NCBI GenBank assembly: GCA_963722495.1
Contig: CAVRND010000002.1
Location: 36,152-100,151, forward strand
Length of the DNA stretch: 64,000 bases
Direction: 5' to 3'
Origin: Hyphomicrobium_A sp963722495
Lineage (GTDB): Bacteria > Pseudomonadota > Alphaproteobacteria > Rhizobiales > Hyphomicrobiaceae
Positions 10,619-19,622 of this stretch are shown one piece after another. Each line of letters begins with the position of its first letter. The stretch's first letter is position 1. Made by a program: the position numbers and the translations under genes. The notes under the pieces are model-generated. The model had not been told where the DNA came from, did no database searches, and was given only the letters and a program-made list of their open reading frames with translations.

Positions 10619-10695
10619 CTAGTGTGATGATCGAGAAATTCGCCACCTCAGCCGGTAGCCGCAAGATCCGGCGAACTTCGGAATCGGGACACTAG
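10619..10695. repeat. CTAG-ended palindromic repeat, copy A (mosaic)
   Basis: 77 bp beginning CTAGTGTGATGATCGAGAAA and ending CTTCGGAATCGGGACACTAG. The left arm matches the right arm of copy C (17741-17815, reverse-complemented). The right arm matches the left arm of copy B (17650-17727, reverse-complemented). It lies at the 3' end of the MFS gene and supplies its TAG stop codon (10692-10694 on the minus strand). Confidence 0.8.
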
Positions 10696-12087
10696 GCCTC
10701 CCGCGCCGGCATGCGGACCGGCAACATGAGCGCGATGCCGGCCATCAGGAACAGCGTGATCGCCGACATACCGAGGCGCTGGCTTTGCGTCACGGTCGTG
10801 ACCAGCGCAACCAGCAATGGGGCAAGGAAGGCGGTGGCTTTGCCGGAGAATGCAAACAGCCCAAAATACTGAGTGATCTTATCGCGCGGCGCCAACCTTG
10901 CCAGCAACGAGCGGCTGGACGATTGCACCGGCGCCGAGACGAGACCGACCACGATCGCGAAGGCAAGGAATACACGCTCGCCGGTCGATGAGAACGGCGC
11001 CGATCCCGGTGCTTTGGGATCCACATCGATGAAGTAGAGCACGTGGCTCGCGTCGACGGACAGGATGCCGAGTGCACCGACGAGGAGAATGAATAGCGCC
11101 GAGACGATGACGAACTTGGCGCTGATACGATCGTCGAGCCAGCCGCCGATCAAGGCTCCGAAGGCGCCGACCAGGGTCAGGACGATGCCGAAAAGGCCCA
11201 GCTCCAGAGCGCCCCAACCGAACACCGAGGCGCCGTAGATGCCGCCGAACGTGAAGATGGCGGTGAGGCCGTCGGTGTAGATCATGCGCGCGATGAGGAA
11301 GAGCAGCATGTCGCGGTTGCCCGGCAGCGAGCGGATCGTGTCCCATAGCTCCGCCGTCGGCGACCGGCCATCGTGTGCACGCTTCTGGCGAACGTCCGGC
11401 ACGAAGAGGAAGAACGGGATCATGAACACGAGATACCAGACCGCCGACAGCGGTCCGACGAGGCGGTCGCCCTCGCGGCTCGCGGTGTCGAGCGCGAACA
11501 GCGGCTGCGAGGCCGAACAACGTCGTGCCGCTGTCCCCGGCCGGAACGAGCAGCCCGGCAACGAGGAACAGGCTGGCGAGGCCGCCGAAATATCCGCACG
11601 CCCAGCCGGCGCCCGACAGGCGTCCCAGCTCGTTCGGCGGCACGAGGCTCGGCATGATGGCGTTGGTGAACACGGCGGTGTACTCGGCGCACGCTGTCGC
11701 GATCACGAAGGCGAGCAGCACGAGATAGATGGTCGAGGACGGCGCTGCCGGCGTCGCGATCCAGAGCGACGCCATGGCTACGGCGAGAACGGCCGAGAAC
11801 AGTGCGATCCAGGGTTTGCGCTGCCCGCGCCCGTCGGCAAAGGCGCCGAGGAACGGGCTGCCGACCGCGATGAAAATGCCAGCGATGGCGGCGCCATAGC
11901 CCCACATCGCTTGACCCTCGGGCCCGTTGCCGACGACCACGTTGGCGAAATAGGGCGCGAACAGGAAGGTCAGGATCAGCGTGTAGAACGGCTGCACCGA
12001 CCAGTCGAACAGCATCCACGAGATGCGCGCCGACAATGGTGCGCGCTCCGCCGGCGCGACGTGTTGAGCGGACGTAGCCATATCCAC
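10692..12087 (-). CDS. MFS transporter, Atg22/UMF1 family, frameshifted
   Basis: A roughly 465-residue polytopic protein. The N-terminal part (ISWMLFDWSVQPFYTLILTFLFAPYFA, then alternating hydrophobic helices; the DW and PF...FAPYF block is typical) belongs to the vacuole effluxer Atg22-like/UMF1 branch. The frame shifts by one near 11500-11515; the remainder (LVGPLSAVWYLVFMIPFFLF ... LLARLAPRDKITQYFGLFAFSGKATAFLAPLL) completes twelve segments. Bacterial members are uncharacterised permeases, perhaps for amino acids or other small metabolites. The C-terminus terminates inside repeat copy A. Confidence 0.82.
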
Positions 12088-12218
12088 GATCTAGATCCCC
12101 GATATCGAGCCCCCGGCGCCCGCCCTATAGCACGGAAAAATGGCCGTGCTCGGCGTTGCGTCGTCTCGGCCCGCTTCTCGCGGACTATCGCAGGATAATC
12201 AGGTGGTTTGGCAGCTCG

Positions 12219-12803
12219 TCACGGGGGCCGCTGCCCGGGCGGGAAGTGCGCGGCCAGGACGTCGCCAATGGCGGTGATGGCATTGACGAAGCCGTCCGTT
12301 GCCTGTCCGCGGCCGATGGCGCCGGTGAGCTCATCGATGATGGCCTTCCAGGTGCCCGGCGCGACGCGCTCATCGATCGCCTTGTCGGCAACGATTTCGG
12401 CATAGCGCTCGGCGACCGACACGAAGAGCAACACGCCGGTGCGTCCGGAAGTCGTGTGCAGGTTCTGCACCAGGAACTGCTCGACCGCGGCGCGGTGAGC
12501 GTGCAGGTGCTTGATGACCATCGGCACCAGCGCCGTGCGGGTCACAATCGGAATGAGTGCCGCCGTAACGACGGCGAAGACCGCAAGCTGGATGAGATAG
12601 ATCGCTACGAGTCCGAGATGGGTGAAATAGATCAGCACCCACGGGACGAGCAGACTGACGATCGCTCCGATCAGAGGGGGCACGTAGTAGTAGCCGTCGC
12701 TCTGGGAGGCGACGACGACAACGATCTCGCCCGACGTCTGCCGCTCTGCACGGGAGATAGCGTCGGCGATGCGAGTTTCGTCGTCTGCCGAGAATAATCT
12801 CAT
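12219..12803 (-). CDS. TPM-domain membrane protein
   Basis: 194 residues. The N-terminus (FSADDETRIADAISRAERQTSGEIVVVVA) is the start of a TPM fold (PF04536). Two membrane helices (YYVPPLIGAIVSLLVPWVLIYF and LGLVAIYLIQLAVFAVVTAALIPI) are inserted inside it, and the fold resumes with GRTGVLLFVSVAERYAEIVADKAIDE. Third gene of the lemA-TPM-TPM set on the minus strand; function unknown, presumed envelope related. Confidence 0.82.
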   Translation of the reverse strand: MRLFSADDETRIADAISRAERQTSGEIVVVVASQSDGYYYVPPLIGAIVSLLVPWVLIYFTHLGLVAIYLIQLAVFAVVTAALIPIVTRTALVPMVIKHLHAHRAAVEQFLVQNLHTTSGRTGVLLFVSVAERYAEIVADKAIDERVAPGTWKAIIDELTGAIGRGQATDGFVNAITAIGDVLAAHFPPGQRPP

Positions 12804-12840
12804 GCGAGTGCCTCCCGCGCCTTTCGGGCCCTATCTTTCA

Positions 12841-13660
12841 TCACCAGCTCCCCGACGATCCGCCACCGCCGAAATCGCCACCGCCGCCTGACCAACCGCC
12901 GCCGCCGCTGTCGCCGCCGCCCCACCCGCCGCCCCAACTCCCCGAGTTCGGTCGGTACGAATACCGGGCCACCGCGCCGGCCGCGCCGCCCGGCAACGGC
13001 TTGCGGCGAATTGTTGATCGACTGCACCACGGAGAACAGCACGAACAGAACGATGCAAATCCAGAAGACGATGGTGACGATCTGCCAGAAGTCGAGGTCG
13101 TTGCTAGCCTGGCGGGCACGCTCCTTGACGCCCTCGGCGTCGCCGAGCAACACGGCTTTGATATCTCGGACGCCGGCGCGGATGCCGGCGGAGAAGTCGC
13201 CACGGCGGAACTCTGGAAGGATCGCATTCTGAACGATGAGGCTCGACATGGCGTCGGTCATCACCGGCTCGAGCCCGCGACCGACCTCGATGCGAACTTT
13301 GCGCTCGTTGGGCGCCACGATGAGCAGGATGCCGTTGTCCTTGCCCTTCTGGCCGATGCCCCATTTGCGGCCGAGCTGGTAGCCGTAGTCCTCGATCGCG
13401 TAGCCATCCAGCGACTTGACCGTGACCACGGCGACCTGATCGGTCGACTTCTGCTCCAGTGCGGCCAGCTCGGCCTGGATGGCCGTGTAATCGTCTGCCG
13501 TCAAAAGACCGGCCTGGTCAGTGATGCGGCCAGTGAGAACTGGGAAGTTCGGCTCGGCATGCGCCGCGGCGGCCGCGACGAAGCAGAGAAGCGCGACGAG
13601 CAATGCCGCTGCCGCGCGAGGCGCCCAGCTCAAAGGCGAAGCGCACCGCGCCGCAGGCAT
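12841..13660 (-). CDS. Secreted TPM-domain protein (YgcG-like), frameshifted tail
   Basis: A signal peptide (AAALLVALLCFVAAAAAHA) precedes a TPM domain (GRITDQAGLLTADDYTAIQAELAALEQKSTDQVAVVTV...KGKDNGILLIVAPNERKVRIEVGRGLEPVMTD). A helix (FWQIVTIVFWICIVLFVLF) and a Gly-rich tail follow. One extra C near 12966 (CCC for CC) throws the uncorrected frame into an Arg-rich run. Corrected, it ends in the family's GGGWSGGGGDFGGGGSSGSW and stops at 12841, 37 bases before the downstream TPM gene. The family has calcium-binding acid-phosphatase-like members, but that activity cannot be assumed here. Confidence 0.85.
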
Positions 13661-13688
13661 CGTTCGTCGTCTCCTTTAGGGAGCAGCG

Positions 13689-14315
13689 CTATTTCTTCGT
13701 GTCGAAGTCGACCTTCGGCGCCTTCATTTCCTCGGTCGGGATGTCGAACGCCGCCATCTCCTTCGACGAAGGATACATGACCGAGCGCCAGATGCGGCCG
13801 GGGAAGGTGGTGATCTCGGTGTTATAGATGCGCACCGCCTGGATGTAGTCGCGTCGCGCGATGGCAATGCGGTTCTCGGTGCCCTCGATCTGGCTCTGCA
13901 GAGTGAGAAAGTTCTGTCCCGATTTTATGTCGGGATATTGCTCGACGACGGCCATGAGCCGGCCGAGCGCGCCGCCCAGCTGGTTCTGTGCGTCCTGGAA
14001 ATTCTTCATCGCCGCGGGGTTGGTGAGGATGTCCGGCGGCACGTTGATCTGAGCTTGCGTCGCCTTGGCACGCGCCTCGATGACGTCAGTGAGCACCGTG
14101 CGCTCCTGGGTGGCGAAGCCTTTGACCGTTTCCACGAGGTTGGGGATGAGGTCGGACCGGCGCTTGTACTGGTTCAGCACCTCGGACCACGCCGCCTTGG
14201 CGTTCTGCTCGTAGGTGGGAATTGTGTTGATGCCGCAGCCCGCGAGCGCAAGACAGAACGCCGACAGCATGATCGCGGTGATGGGGCGGAGCGTGTGGGT
14301 CGACACGTAAGCCAT
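13689..14315 (-). CDS. lemA: LemA family lipoprotein
   Basis: 208 residues from the ATG at 14315, preceded on the minus strand by GGAGG; an in-frame upstream extension of 62 residues is not protein-like. It has a lipoprotein signal with lipobox LALAGC, then the long LemA helical hairpin: IPTYEQNAKAAWSEVLNQYKRR, SDLIPNLVETVKGFATQERTVLTDVIEARA, LGRLMAVVEQYPDIKSGQNFLTLQSQIEGTENRIAIARRDY. First gene of the lemA-TPM-TPM operon; molecular role unknown. Confidence 0.92.
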   Translation of the reverse strand: MAYVSTHTLRPITAIMLSAFCLALAGCGINTIPTYEQNAKAAWSEVLNQYKRRSDLIPNLVETVKGFATQERTVLTDVIEARAKATQAQINVPPDILTNPAAMKNFQDAQNQLGGALGRLMAVVEQYPDIKSGQNFLTLQSQIEGTENRIAIARRDYIQAVRIYNTEITTFPGRIWRSVMYPSSKEMAAFDIPTEEMKAPKVDFDTKK

Positions 14316-14513
14316 GGCCAAGGGGCCTCCAGAGGGGGAAATGCGACGCGGCGATCCTGGTCTAGCAACGGTTAAGGGCCGCAGAAAGGTGGGCGTTCGT
14401 TGGGATCGAGGTTTATGCGGCGCTATTATTCGTGGCGAATTTGCGTGCGTCGGTGCGCGTGGTTGTGGTGCGTTCCCATGGTTGCCATATTCGCGGGCCA
14501 TGCAGGGGCATGC

Positions 14514-14538
14514 GGTTCTTTCGAGGCATCGAAGAACC
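14514..14538. promoter_or_regulatory. Inverted repeat in lemA/parA divergent intergenic region
   Basis: The 257-bp gap 14316-14572 separates divergent lemA and the ParA-like gene. GGTTCTTTCGA (14514-14524), a GGCA spacer and TCGAAGAACC (14529-14538) form a 10-bp inverted repeat with one bulged T, about 35 bases before the ParA start. Its position suits an operator or 5'-UTR hairpin. No T tract follows. No other feature is supported in the gap. Confidence 0.4.
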
Positions 14539-14572
14539 TTGAAATTGGGCGCGGTGGGGAAGTCCAGACGGC

Positions 14573-15448
14573 ATGCGGAATTCGATTGCGGTAATGAACA
14601 CCAAAGGTGGCGTCGGCAAGTCGACGCTGGTGCTGGCGCTTGCCGAGACCATCTCGGCCTATCACGGCAAGAACGTGTTGGTCATCGACAGCGATGCGCA
14701 GGCCAGCGTGTCGAGCATGCTGATGTCGGTGTCGAGCCTGTACAAGCTGCAGAGCGAAGGCGCGACCATCGTCGACTACCTGCACGGGCGCGTGCTCAAG
14801 AACCAGGTGATCGACTGGCCCAAATTCATCGTCCGCAATGTCTCCGACGTCGACGACGCGCGCTCGCTGTTCCTACTTCCGAGTGACATGCAACTCACGT
14901 TGCTCGAGCGTGAGGTTTCGAAGGAGAACCTGCACGGCAAGCTGCGCGAGGTGATCGGCGAGCTGCTCAACGGTGTGCGCCGCGTGTTCGATCTAGTGCT
15001 GATCGACTGCCCACCCGGCCTTTCCGTGCTCACGGAGTGTTGGCTTCGTGAAGCCGACTTCCACATTTCGCCGACCAAAGCCGATTACGTCTCGGTGTGC
15101 GGCCTGGAGGTTTTCCGGCGCTTCAAGGGGCTCAACCCGGAGATGGGTTTTGCCGAGAACCTGGGCGTTATCGTCAATATGAAGGAGACGAACTCGGTCT
15201 CCGACGAGGAATATCACCGCTGGCTGCAGGACAATGCCGAGAATGCCTGCTTCTCGCAGGCGATCCCGCGCATGCCTGCCCTGCAGGACGCCGCCAATTT
15301 TCACAGCTACGAGCGCAGCTATCTGGCCAAGTATCCTGGCCAGGTGGGCAGTGCCGTGCGCGCGCTGACCGACGAGGTGATGTCGCGCCTCAATGGCCAC
15401 GGCGCCCTTAAGGCTGAGACCAAGACGCCAGCCGCCGCCACCGCCTGA
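14573..15448 (+). CDS. ParA/MinD-family ATPase, orphan
   Basis: 291 residues. Deviant Walker A KGGVGKST (residues 11-18), IDSDAQAS switch region and Walker B-like LVLIDCPPGLS. No parB or parS-like partner is next to it, so it is not evidently the chromosome-partition ParA. Orphan ParAs in alphaproteobacteria position chemosensory, polar or cell-cycle proteins. The C-terminal Ala/Thr tail is short. Start ATG at 14573; divergent from lemA. Confidence 0.85.
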   Translation: MRNSIAVMNTKGGVGKSTLVLALAETISAYHGKNVLVIDSDAQASVSSMLMSVSSLYKLQSEGATIVDYLHGRVLKNQVIDWPKFIVRNVSDVDDARSLFLLPSDMQLTLLEREVSKENLHGKLREVIGELLNGVRRVFDLVLIDCPPGLSVLTECWLREADFHISPTKADYVSVCGLEVFRRFKGLNPEMGFAENLGVIVNMKETNSVSDEEYHRWLQDNAENACFSQAIPRMPALQDAANFHSYERSYLAKYPGQVGSAVRALTDEVMSRLNGHGALKAETKTPAAATA

Positions 15449-15486
15449 GGGGCGACAGTGTTTTGGTAGGATGCTAAGGGTCTAGC

Positions 15487-15922
15487 ATGTTGCGAGCATG
15501 CATCCCCGTGGCCGCTCTCCTCCTCCTGGTGGAGCCGGCAAGCGCCCTCGAAGTGAAGAGCTGCGAGGACGCCAACGTCGGCCTCACAGAGCTGATCGCG
15601 CCCGTCGGCAAGAACAGCCGCACCTACAACGACGACAAAGTCAGCCTCTACATCATCGACATGGTCGAACCGGTGTGCTGTGCGGCCGGCGTCGCCGTGG
15701 TCATTCCCGATGTCGAGGATGAGCTGGGCGGCAACAAGTGTCTGGCTGTCGTCGGCGTCGCCTCGGTTCAGCTCGACGAGGCCGCGAGCGAGGACGACCC
15801 GGCCAAGGGCCTGCTGATCACCATCCCGACACGGGTGTTCAACGAGGCGGCCGAACTCGGCGCCGGGTGCGCCGATAAAGCTGCGCGTCAATGTCGAGAA
15901 GGGCACTTTAATCCTCGAATAG
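15487..15922 (+). CDS. Small secreted protein of unknown function, frameshifted near the end
   Basis: Signal peptide MLRACIPVAALLLLVEPASA, then a ~125-residue domain with paired cysteines (SCEDANVG, PVCCAAGVAVVIPD, NKCLAVVGVA). An extra G near 15867 (GGG for GG) shifts the C-terminus. Corrected it reads AELGAGAPIKLRVNVEKG and ends ILE at TAG 15920-15922; uncorrected it runs to 15939 with a different tail. I do not recognise the family. It follows the ParA-like gene by 38 bases on the same strand. Confidence 0.55.
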
Positions 15923-16039
15923 TTGGAATTCCGAACTGAAACGAATGACGCCTGCTTTTGGTGGTTTTACCCGCAAGTCGAGATAATTCTTCGTTAGCAG
16001 GAACTTTCATCTTTTCGCCCGGTTCTCCTTGAGATCATT

Positions 16040-16261
16040 GTGAAAATCTCTGGGCCCATCATGAACCCGACGTATGCGGCAGAGTTCATACGTCGTGTCG
16101 CGCCCGCGCTGAAAGGCGAGTGCGGGGTACAGCCCATCTTACCGCTCGAGATCAAGCTGCACCTCGAACGCCTGAAGCTGATGGAGCTGATCCGCGAGCT
16201 GGGCGAGAAGAGCCTGCGCTCTAAAGCCATCGCTCAGGCTGACGTGCATGTCGCCTGCTGA
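16040..16261 (+). CDS. Small hypothetical ORF
   Basis: 73 codons from GTG 16040, or 66 from ATG 16061 (MNPTYAAEFIRR). The C-terminal half predicts a charged helix (LEIKLHLERLKLMELIRELGEK). No homologue recognised and no convincing ribosome-binding site. It could be a chance ORF in the region upstream of tRNA-Gly. Confidence 0.3.
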   Translation: MKISGPIMNPTYAAEFIRRVAPALKGECGVQPILPLEIKLHLERLKLMELIRELGEKSLRSKAIAQADVHVAC

Positions 16262-16341
16262 GCGCCCGCCGCGGCCGGCCATGACCGGCGGCCCGACAAA
16301 GGCCGAGCGCGCGATCCGATGTCCGGCCTGCTTTGAGAAAT

Positions 16342-16416
16342 TGGAGCGGGCGAACGGATTTGAACCGTCGACCCTCACGTTGGCAACGTGATGCTCTACC
16401 CCTGAGCTACGCCCGC
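16342..16416 (-). tRNA. tRNA-Gly (GCC)
   Basis: Read on the minus strand, the 5' acceptor GCGGGCG pairs with CGCCCGC at the 3' end, discriminator T, and CCA is encoded (complement of 16342-16344). The D arm is TAGCTCAGGGGTAGAGCA. The anticodon arm is CACGT-TGCCA-ACGTG with anticodon GCC. The T arm contains GGTTCAAATCC. All arms fold, so the gene appears intact. A GCC anticodon reads GGC/GGU, the main Gly codons of this GC-rich genome. Confidence 0.97.
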
Positions 16417-16533
16417 ATCCATTGGGGTAACGACGTCGCCCGAAGGCGACGGACCCGCCTTATGGCTCAAGTGCGTGCCCTTTGCAAGGCGGCTGATCGG
16501 CCTGCGCAAATTTGCCGGCGCAGGCCGCGCAAG

Positions 16534-16944
16534 TCAGCCCTTCTCGCCCGTCCCAGCCTTGAAGTAGCTCTTCAAGCTGCACTGTGAGTATCCCCCGTCC
16601 GAGAACAGCTTTTTGATTTCCCGCAGGGCGACCTCGCGACTGGAGCCGACGGATGCGGCACAACCGGTTTTCGGATCGGTGCAGCACATCACCGCGAATA
16701 TGTGGTCCATGCCGTTGGTGCTGGCGGGCGTGTCGGCGCAAGTCGATGAGACCTGCTTGCAGGCCAGTACGGCAAGCTTCTTCGCCTGATCCTTGCTGGT
16801 TGCCCAGACGACGGACGACGAGTTCTCCAGGTTGGGGGCAATTGCCGCCCAGCGATCCTGGGCGTGGACCTGACCCGGAACGAGGGCCAGCATGATCAGC
16901 GCCATGGCGGTGGTCGCTAGGCGCACGAAGGCAGCGGCGGGCAT
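16534..16944 (-). CDS. Secreted cysteine-containing protein, unknown (weakly DUF4189-like)
   Basis: Start chosen at the ATG at 16944 because AGGAG lies 6-7 bases upstream; a GTG 18 bases earlier overlaps that site. Signal peptide (VRLATTAMALIMLALVPGQVHAQ), then about 110 residues with six cysteines: WAAIAPNLENSSSVVWA, KKLAVLACKQVSSTC and FAVMCCTDPKTGC. The WAAIA...A...AC pattern recalls DUF4189-type secreted proteins, but the match is loose. Probably periplasmic and disulfide-bonded. Confidence 0.6.
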   Translation of the reverse strand: MPAAAFVRLATTAMALIMLALVPGQVHAQDRWAAIAPNLENSSSVVWATSKDQAKKLAVLACKQVSSTCADTPASTNGMDHIFAVMCCTDPKTGCAASVGSSREVALREIKKLFSDGGYSQCSLKSYFKAGTGEKG

Positions 16945-17104
16945 CTGATCTCCTGCAGTCACGGCGCGAGGATGCTAGCGCCGCGCTGAACCGCCAGCAA
17001 GCGGGGCCCGGGTGAGAAAGTGAGGAATTCGCGGGCGAAGCCGATTGGCGACACATGGCGCGGTCGCTAAGTAGAACGCAGCCTCCTTATCCGAATCCTG
17101 ACAA

Positions 17105-17617
17105 ATGTCTGCATCCCGCCAAGATCTCTTCGCCCGGCTCGCCCTACTCGGCATCGAAACGACGACGCTCGAGCATGAGGCGGTGTTCACCGTCGCCGAG
17201 AGCAGCCGCCTCGAACGCGAGCTGCCCGGAGCGCACACCAAGAACCTGTTCCTCAAGAACGAGGCCGGCTCGCTTTTTCTCGTCGTTGCCGTGGCCGCGA
17301 CCCGCGTGGATCTGAAGGCGCTGGCGAAGGCGTTGGGAGCCGGTCGTTTCAGCTTCGGAAAGCCGGAGCTGCTGCTCGATGCGCTCGGCGTACCGCCGGG
17401 GTCCGTAACCGTGTTCGCTGTCATCAACGATACGTCACGCCGCGTGCGTCTCATCATGGATGCCGAGCTGATGAAATACGACACGATCAACTGCCACCCG
17501 CTGGAGAACACGGCGACGACGAACATTGCACGCGAGGACCTTTTGCGGTTCATTCGCGCTTGCGGGCATGAGCCGAGAATTGCCGTGTTGGGCGGCGGTA
17601 CCGCGGTCGCTTCCTAG
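17105..17617 (+). CDS. YbaK/ProX-type prolyl-tRNA-associated deacylase (PrdX)
   Basis: 170 residues. The aminoacyl-tRNA deacylase family hydrolyses mischarged tRNA(Pro), chiefly Ala-tRNA(Pro), in trans to ProRS. Family marks: HEAVFTVAES, LPGAHTKNLFLKN, VDLKALAKALGAGRFSFG, LGVPPGSVTVFAVIND and CHPLENTATTNI (the PrdX-specific block). Standard PrdX length, no frameshift. Confidence 0.88.
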   Translation: MSASRQDLFARLALLGIETTTLEHEAVFTVAESSRLERELPGAHTKNLFLKNEAGSLFLVVAVAATRVDLKALAKALGAGRFSFGKPELLLDALGVPPGSVTVFAVINDTSRRVRLIMDAELMKYDTINCHPLENTATTNIAREDLLRFIRACGHEPRIAVLGGGTAVAS

Positions 17618-17649
17618 CCGGGCGCGCGGTGGTCTGCGGAAAATCACCG

Positions 17650-17727
17650 CTAGTGTCCCGATTCCGAAGTTCGCCAGAGCTCGCGGCTAGGATCGGGAGC
17701 GAACTTCGGAATCATAAGGGACACTAG
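17650..17727. repeat. CTAG-ended palindromic repeat, copy B
   Basis: 78 bp. The left end CTAGTGTCCCGATTCCGAAG and right end CTTCGGAATCATAAGGGACACTAG (shown to its last bases only) are inverted copies of one arm type with a few substitutions. Located in the 355-bp gap (17618-17972) after the PrdX gene, 13 bp before copy C. No ORF. Confidence 0.8.
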
Positions 17728-17740
17728 AAACATGGACTTG

Positions 17741-17815
17741 CTAGTGCGATTCAGATCGAGAAATTCGCTTTGGACCTCGCCGCTGATGTGGCGAATTTCT
17801 CGATCATCACACTAG
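17741..17815. repeat. CTAG-ended palindromic repeat, copy C
   Basis: 75 bp. The left end CTAGTGCGATTCAGATCGAG and the right arm GCGAATTTCTCGATCATCAC followed by ACTAG are inverted versions of a second arm type whose core is GATCGAGAAATTCGC. Same terminal bases as copies A and B but a different internal arm. Together copies B and C fill most of the 17618-17972 gap. The remaining ~155 bases up to cnoX show nothing definite. Confidence 0.8.
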
Positions 17816-17972
17816 CGCCATGACTTGCAGCCCGTGCCGAGCGTCACGATGTGCGGGTGTGAGTGGGCCGTTCCGCCCTGCCGCTGCATGACTAAATTAG
17901 GCCGGCAATGGCATTTTTGCTATTGAACGGTCGCCACAGTAAGCTCAAGGCTCTCGCCGCGAGGAGACGGAT

Positions 17973-18884
17973 ATGGAATTCGGGCTGAAGGCAACGCCGG
18001 TTAGTCCAGGCGATGCCGACATCATCAAAGATTCGACGACGGCCAGCTTCGCCAAGGACGTCATCGAAGCGTCGCGCGCCGTCCCGGTGATCGTTGACTT
18101 CTGGGCGGCGTGGTGCGGTCCATGCAAGCAACTGACGCCGATGCTCGAGAAGGTCGTCAAGAGCTACGCCGGCAAAGTGCGTCTGGTGAAGATCAACGTC
18201 GACGAGCACCCGGACATCGCCGGGCAGCTGCGCGTGCAGTCGCTGCCGACGGTATATGCGTTCCGCGACGGTCGTCCGCTCGACGGCTTTATGGGCGCGC
18301 AGCCGGAAAGCGCCATCCGCGCTTTCGTCGATCGTCTCGTGGGCGAGGAGGCCGAGGCCGACGTCGCCACGGTGCTTGCCACCGCCGAGCAGGCGCTGGA
18401 GGAAGGTGATGTGCAGGCGGCTGCCGAAATCTTCGCGGCCGTGCTTCAGGAGCACAAGCAGAATCCGATCGCACTGGCCGGTCTCGCCCGCTGCTACCTG
18501 CAGACCGGCGATATCGATCGCGCCGAGCAGATGATCGCCCTCGTTTCGCCCGAGGAAAAGAAGATTGCCGCCGTTGAGCAGGTGAAGGCGGCGCTGGAGC
18601 TGGCGCGCAAAGCCCCGAAGGCGGATCAGCAGGGCGAGCTCGAGAAAAAGCTTGCCGCCAACCCGGCCGATCCACAGGCGCGCTTCGATCTCGCCGTCGC
18701 CTTGGCTGCGCGCGGCAACAAGGCGGAGGCGGTGGAGCATTTGCTCGAGCTCGTGCGGCGCGATCGCAAGTGGAACGACGAAGCGGCGCGCAAGCAACTG
18801 GTGCAGTTCTTCGAGGCTTGGGGCTTCAAAGATGCGGCAGCCATTGACGGCCGGCGCAGACTTTCTTCTTTGCTCTTTTCGTAG
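17973..18884 (+). CDS. cnoX: CnoX-type thioredoxin-fold chaperone with TPR tail
   Basis: 303 residues. The N-terminal thioredoxin domain has VDFWAAWCGPCKQLTPML with both cysteines (48 and 51) and LPTVYAFRDGRPLDGFMG. A C-terminal TPR-like co-chaperone region follows (EQALEEGDVQAAAEIFAAVLQEH..., DPQARFDLAVALAARGNKAEAVEHL) and the usual ending RRRLSSLLFS. This is the YbbN/CnoX architecture: a holdase that passes clients to GroEL/DnaK, with WCGPC here as in alphaproteobacterial members. Followed by a LON-domain gene and Trm112, a recurrent alphaproteobacterial order. Confidence 0.92.
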   Translation: MEFGLKATPVSPGDADIIKDSTTASFAKDVIEASRAVPVIVDFWAAWCGPCKQLTPMLEKVVKSYAGKVRLVKINVDEHPDIAGQLRVQSLPTVYAFRDGRPLDGFMGAQPESAIRAFVDRLVGEEAEADVATVLATAEQALEEGDVQAAAEIFAAVLQEHKQNPIALAGLARCYLQTGDIDRAEQMIALVSPEEKKIAAVEQVKAALELARKAPKADQQGELEKKLAANPADPQARFDLAVALAARGNKAEAVEHLLELVRRDRKWNDEAARKQLVQFFEAWGFKDAAAIDGRRRLSSLLFS

Positions 18885-18921
18885 GTTTCAGAGCCCATCG
18901 AGGCGGAAGGATCTAGGGCAA

Positions 18922-19606
18922 GTGTCACCGACCGATCGCTACCGGCGTCCGGCAGATCTTCCGCCACGCATCCCCGTGTTTCCGCTGCGCGGCGCCATCC
19001 TGCTTCCTCGCGCCACGCTGCCGCTTGAACGTGTTTGAGCCGCGTTACCTTGAGATGCTGGATGCGGTGATGTCCGGCGACCGGCTGATCGGCATCGTGC
19101 AGCCGGCGACCGGCGATGGGGGCGAGGACGACGAGAGCCCACCGGGTCCGGTTGGGTTGCGCAACGTCGGCTGCGTCGGGCGCGTCACGAGCTATCAGGA
19201 GGTCGACCACGCGCGCCGCATGATCACTCTCACCGGGGTGATGCGCTACGACATCATCGATGAAGCGCTGACGGATCTGCCGTTTCGCGTGATGAGCGTA
19301 AGCTACGATCGCTATGCATCGGATCTGAACGAAGGTCTCGGCGAGGAGCAGGTCGACCGCCCGAACCTTCTGCGCGTGCTGCGCTCCTATCTCGACGCCA
19401 ACAAGCTCGAAGCGGATTGGGCGGCGATCCAGCGCGCCTCCAGCGAGTTTCTCATCAATGCGCTGTGCGTGATGTGCCCCTATGGCCCCGAGGAGAAGCA
19501 GGCGCTGCTCGAAGCCGAGGACTTGAAGTGCCGCGCCGACGTGCTGGTGGCACTTGCCGAGATGGAGCTAGCCTCCAGCGGCAGCAGCGGCACGACGCTG
19601 CAGTGA
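18922..19606 (+). CDS. LON N-terminal-domain (PF02190) protein, frameshifted
   Basis: About 227 residues from GTG 18922. After RIPVFPLRGAILLPRATLPL the frame breaks at CTTG for CTG near 19026. Corrected, it continues LNVFEPRYLEMLDAVMSGDRLIGIVQP, the standard LON substrate-binding domain opening. No ATPase or protease domain follows, so it is a stand-alone LON-domain protein. Function unknown; linkage with cnoX suggests proteostasis. Confidence 0.85.
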
Positions 19607-19622
19607 CGTCAAGGATGCCGCC

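Noticed and set aside
14573..15448. Chromosome-partition ParA with origin nearby
   Set aside because: No parB, parS-like palindromes, gidA/gidB or dnaA in the window.
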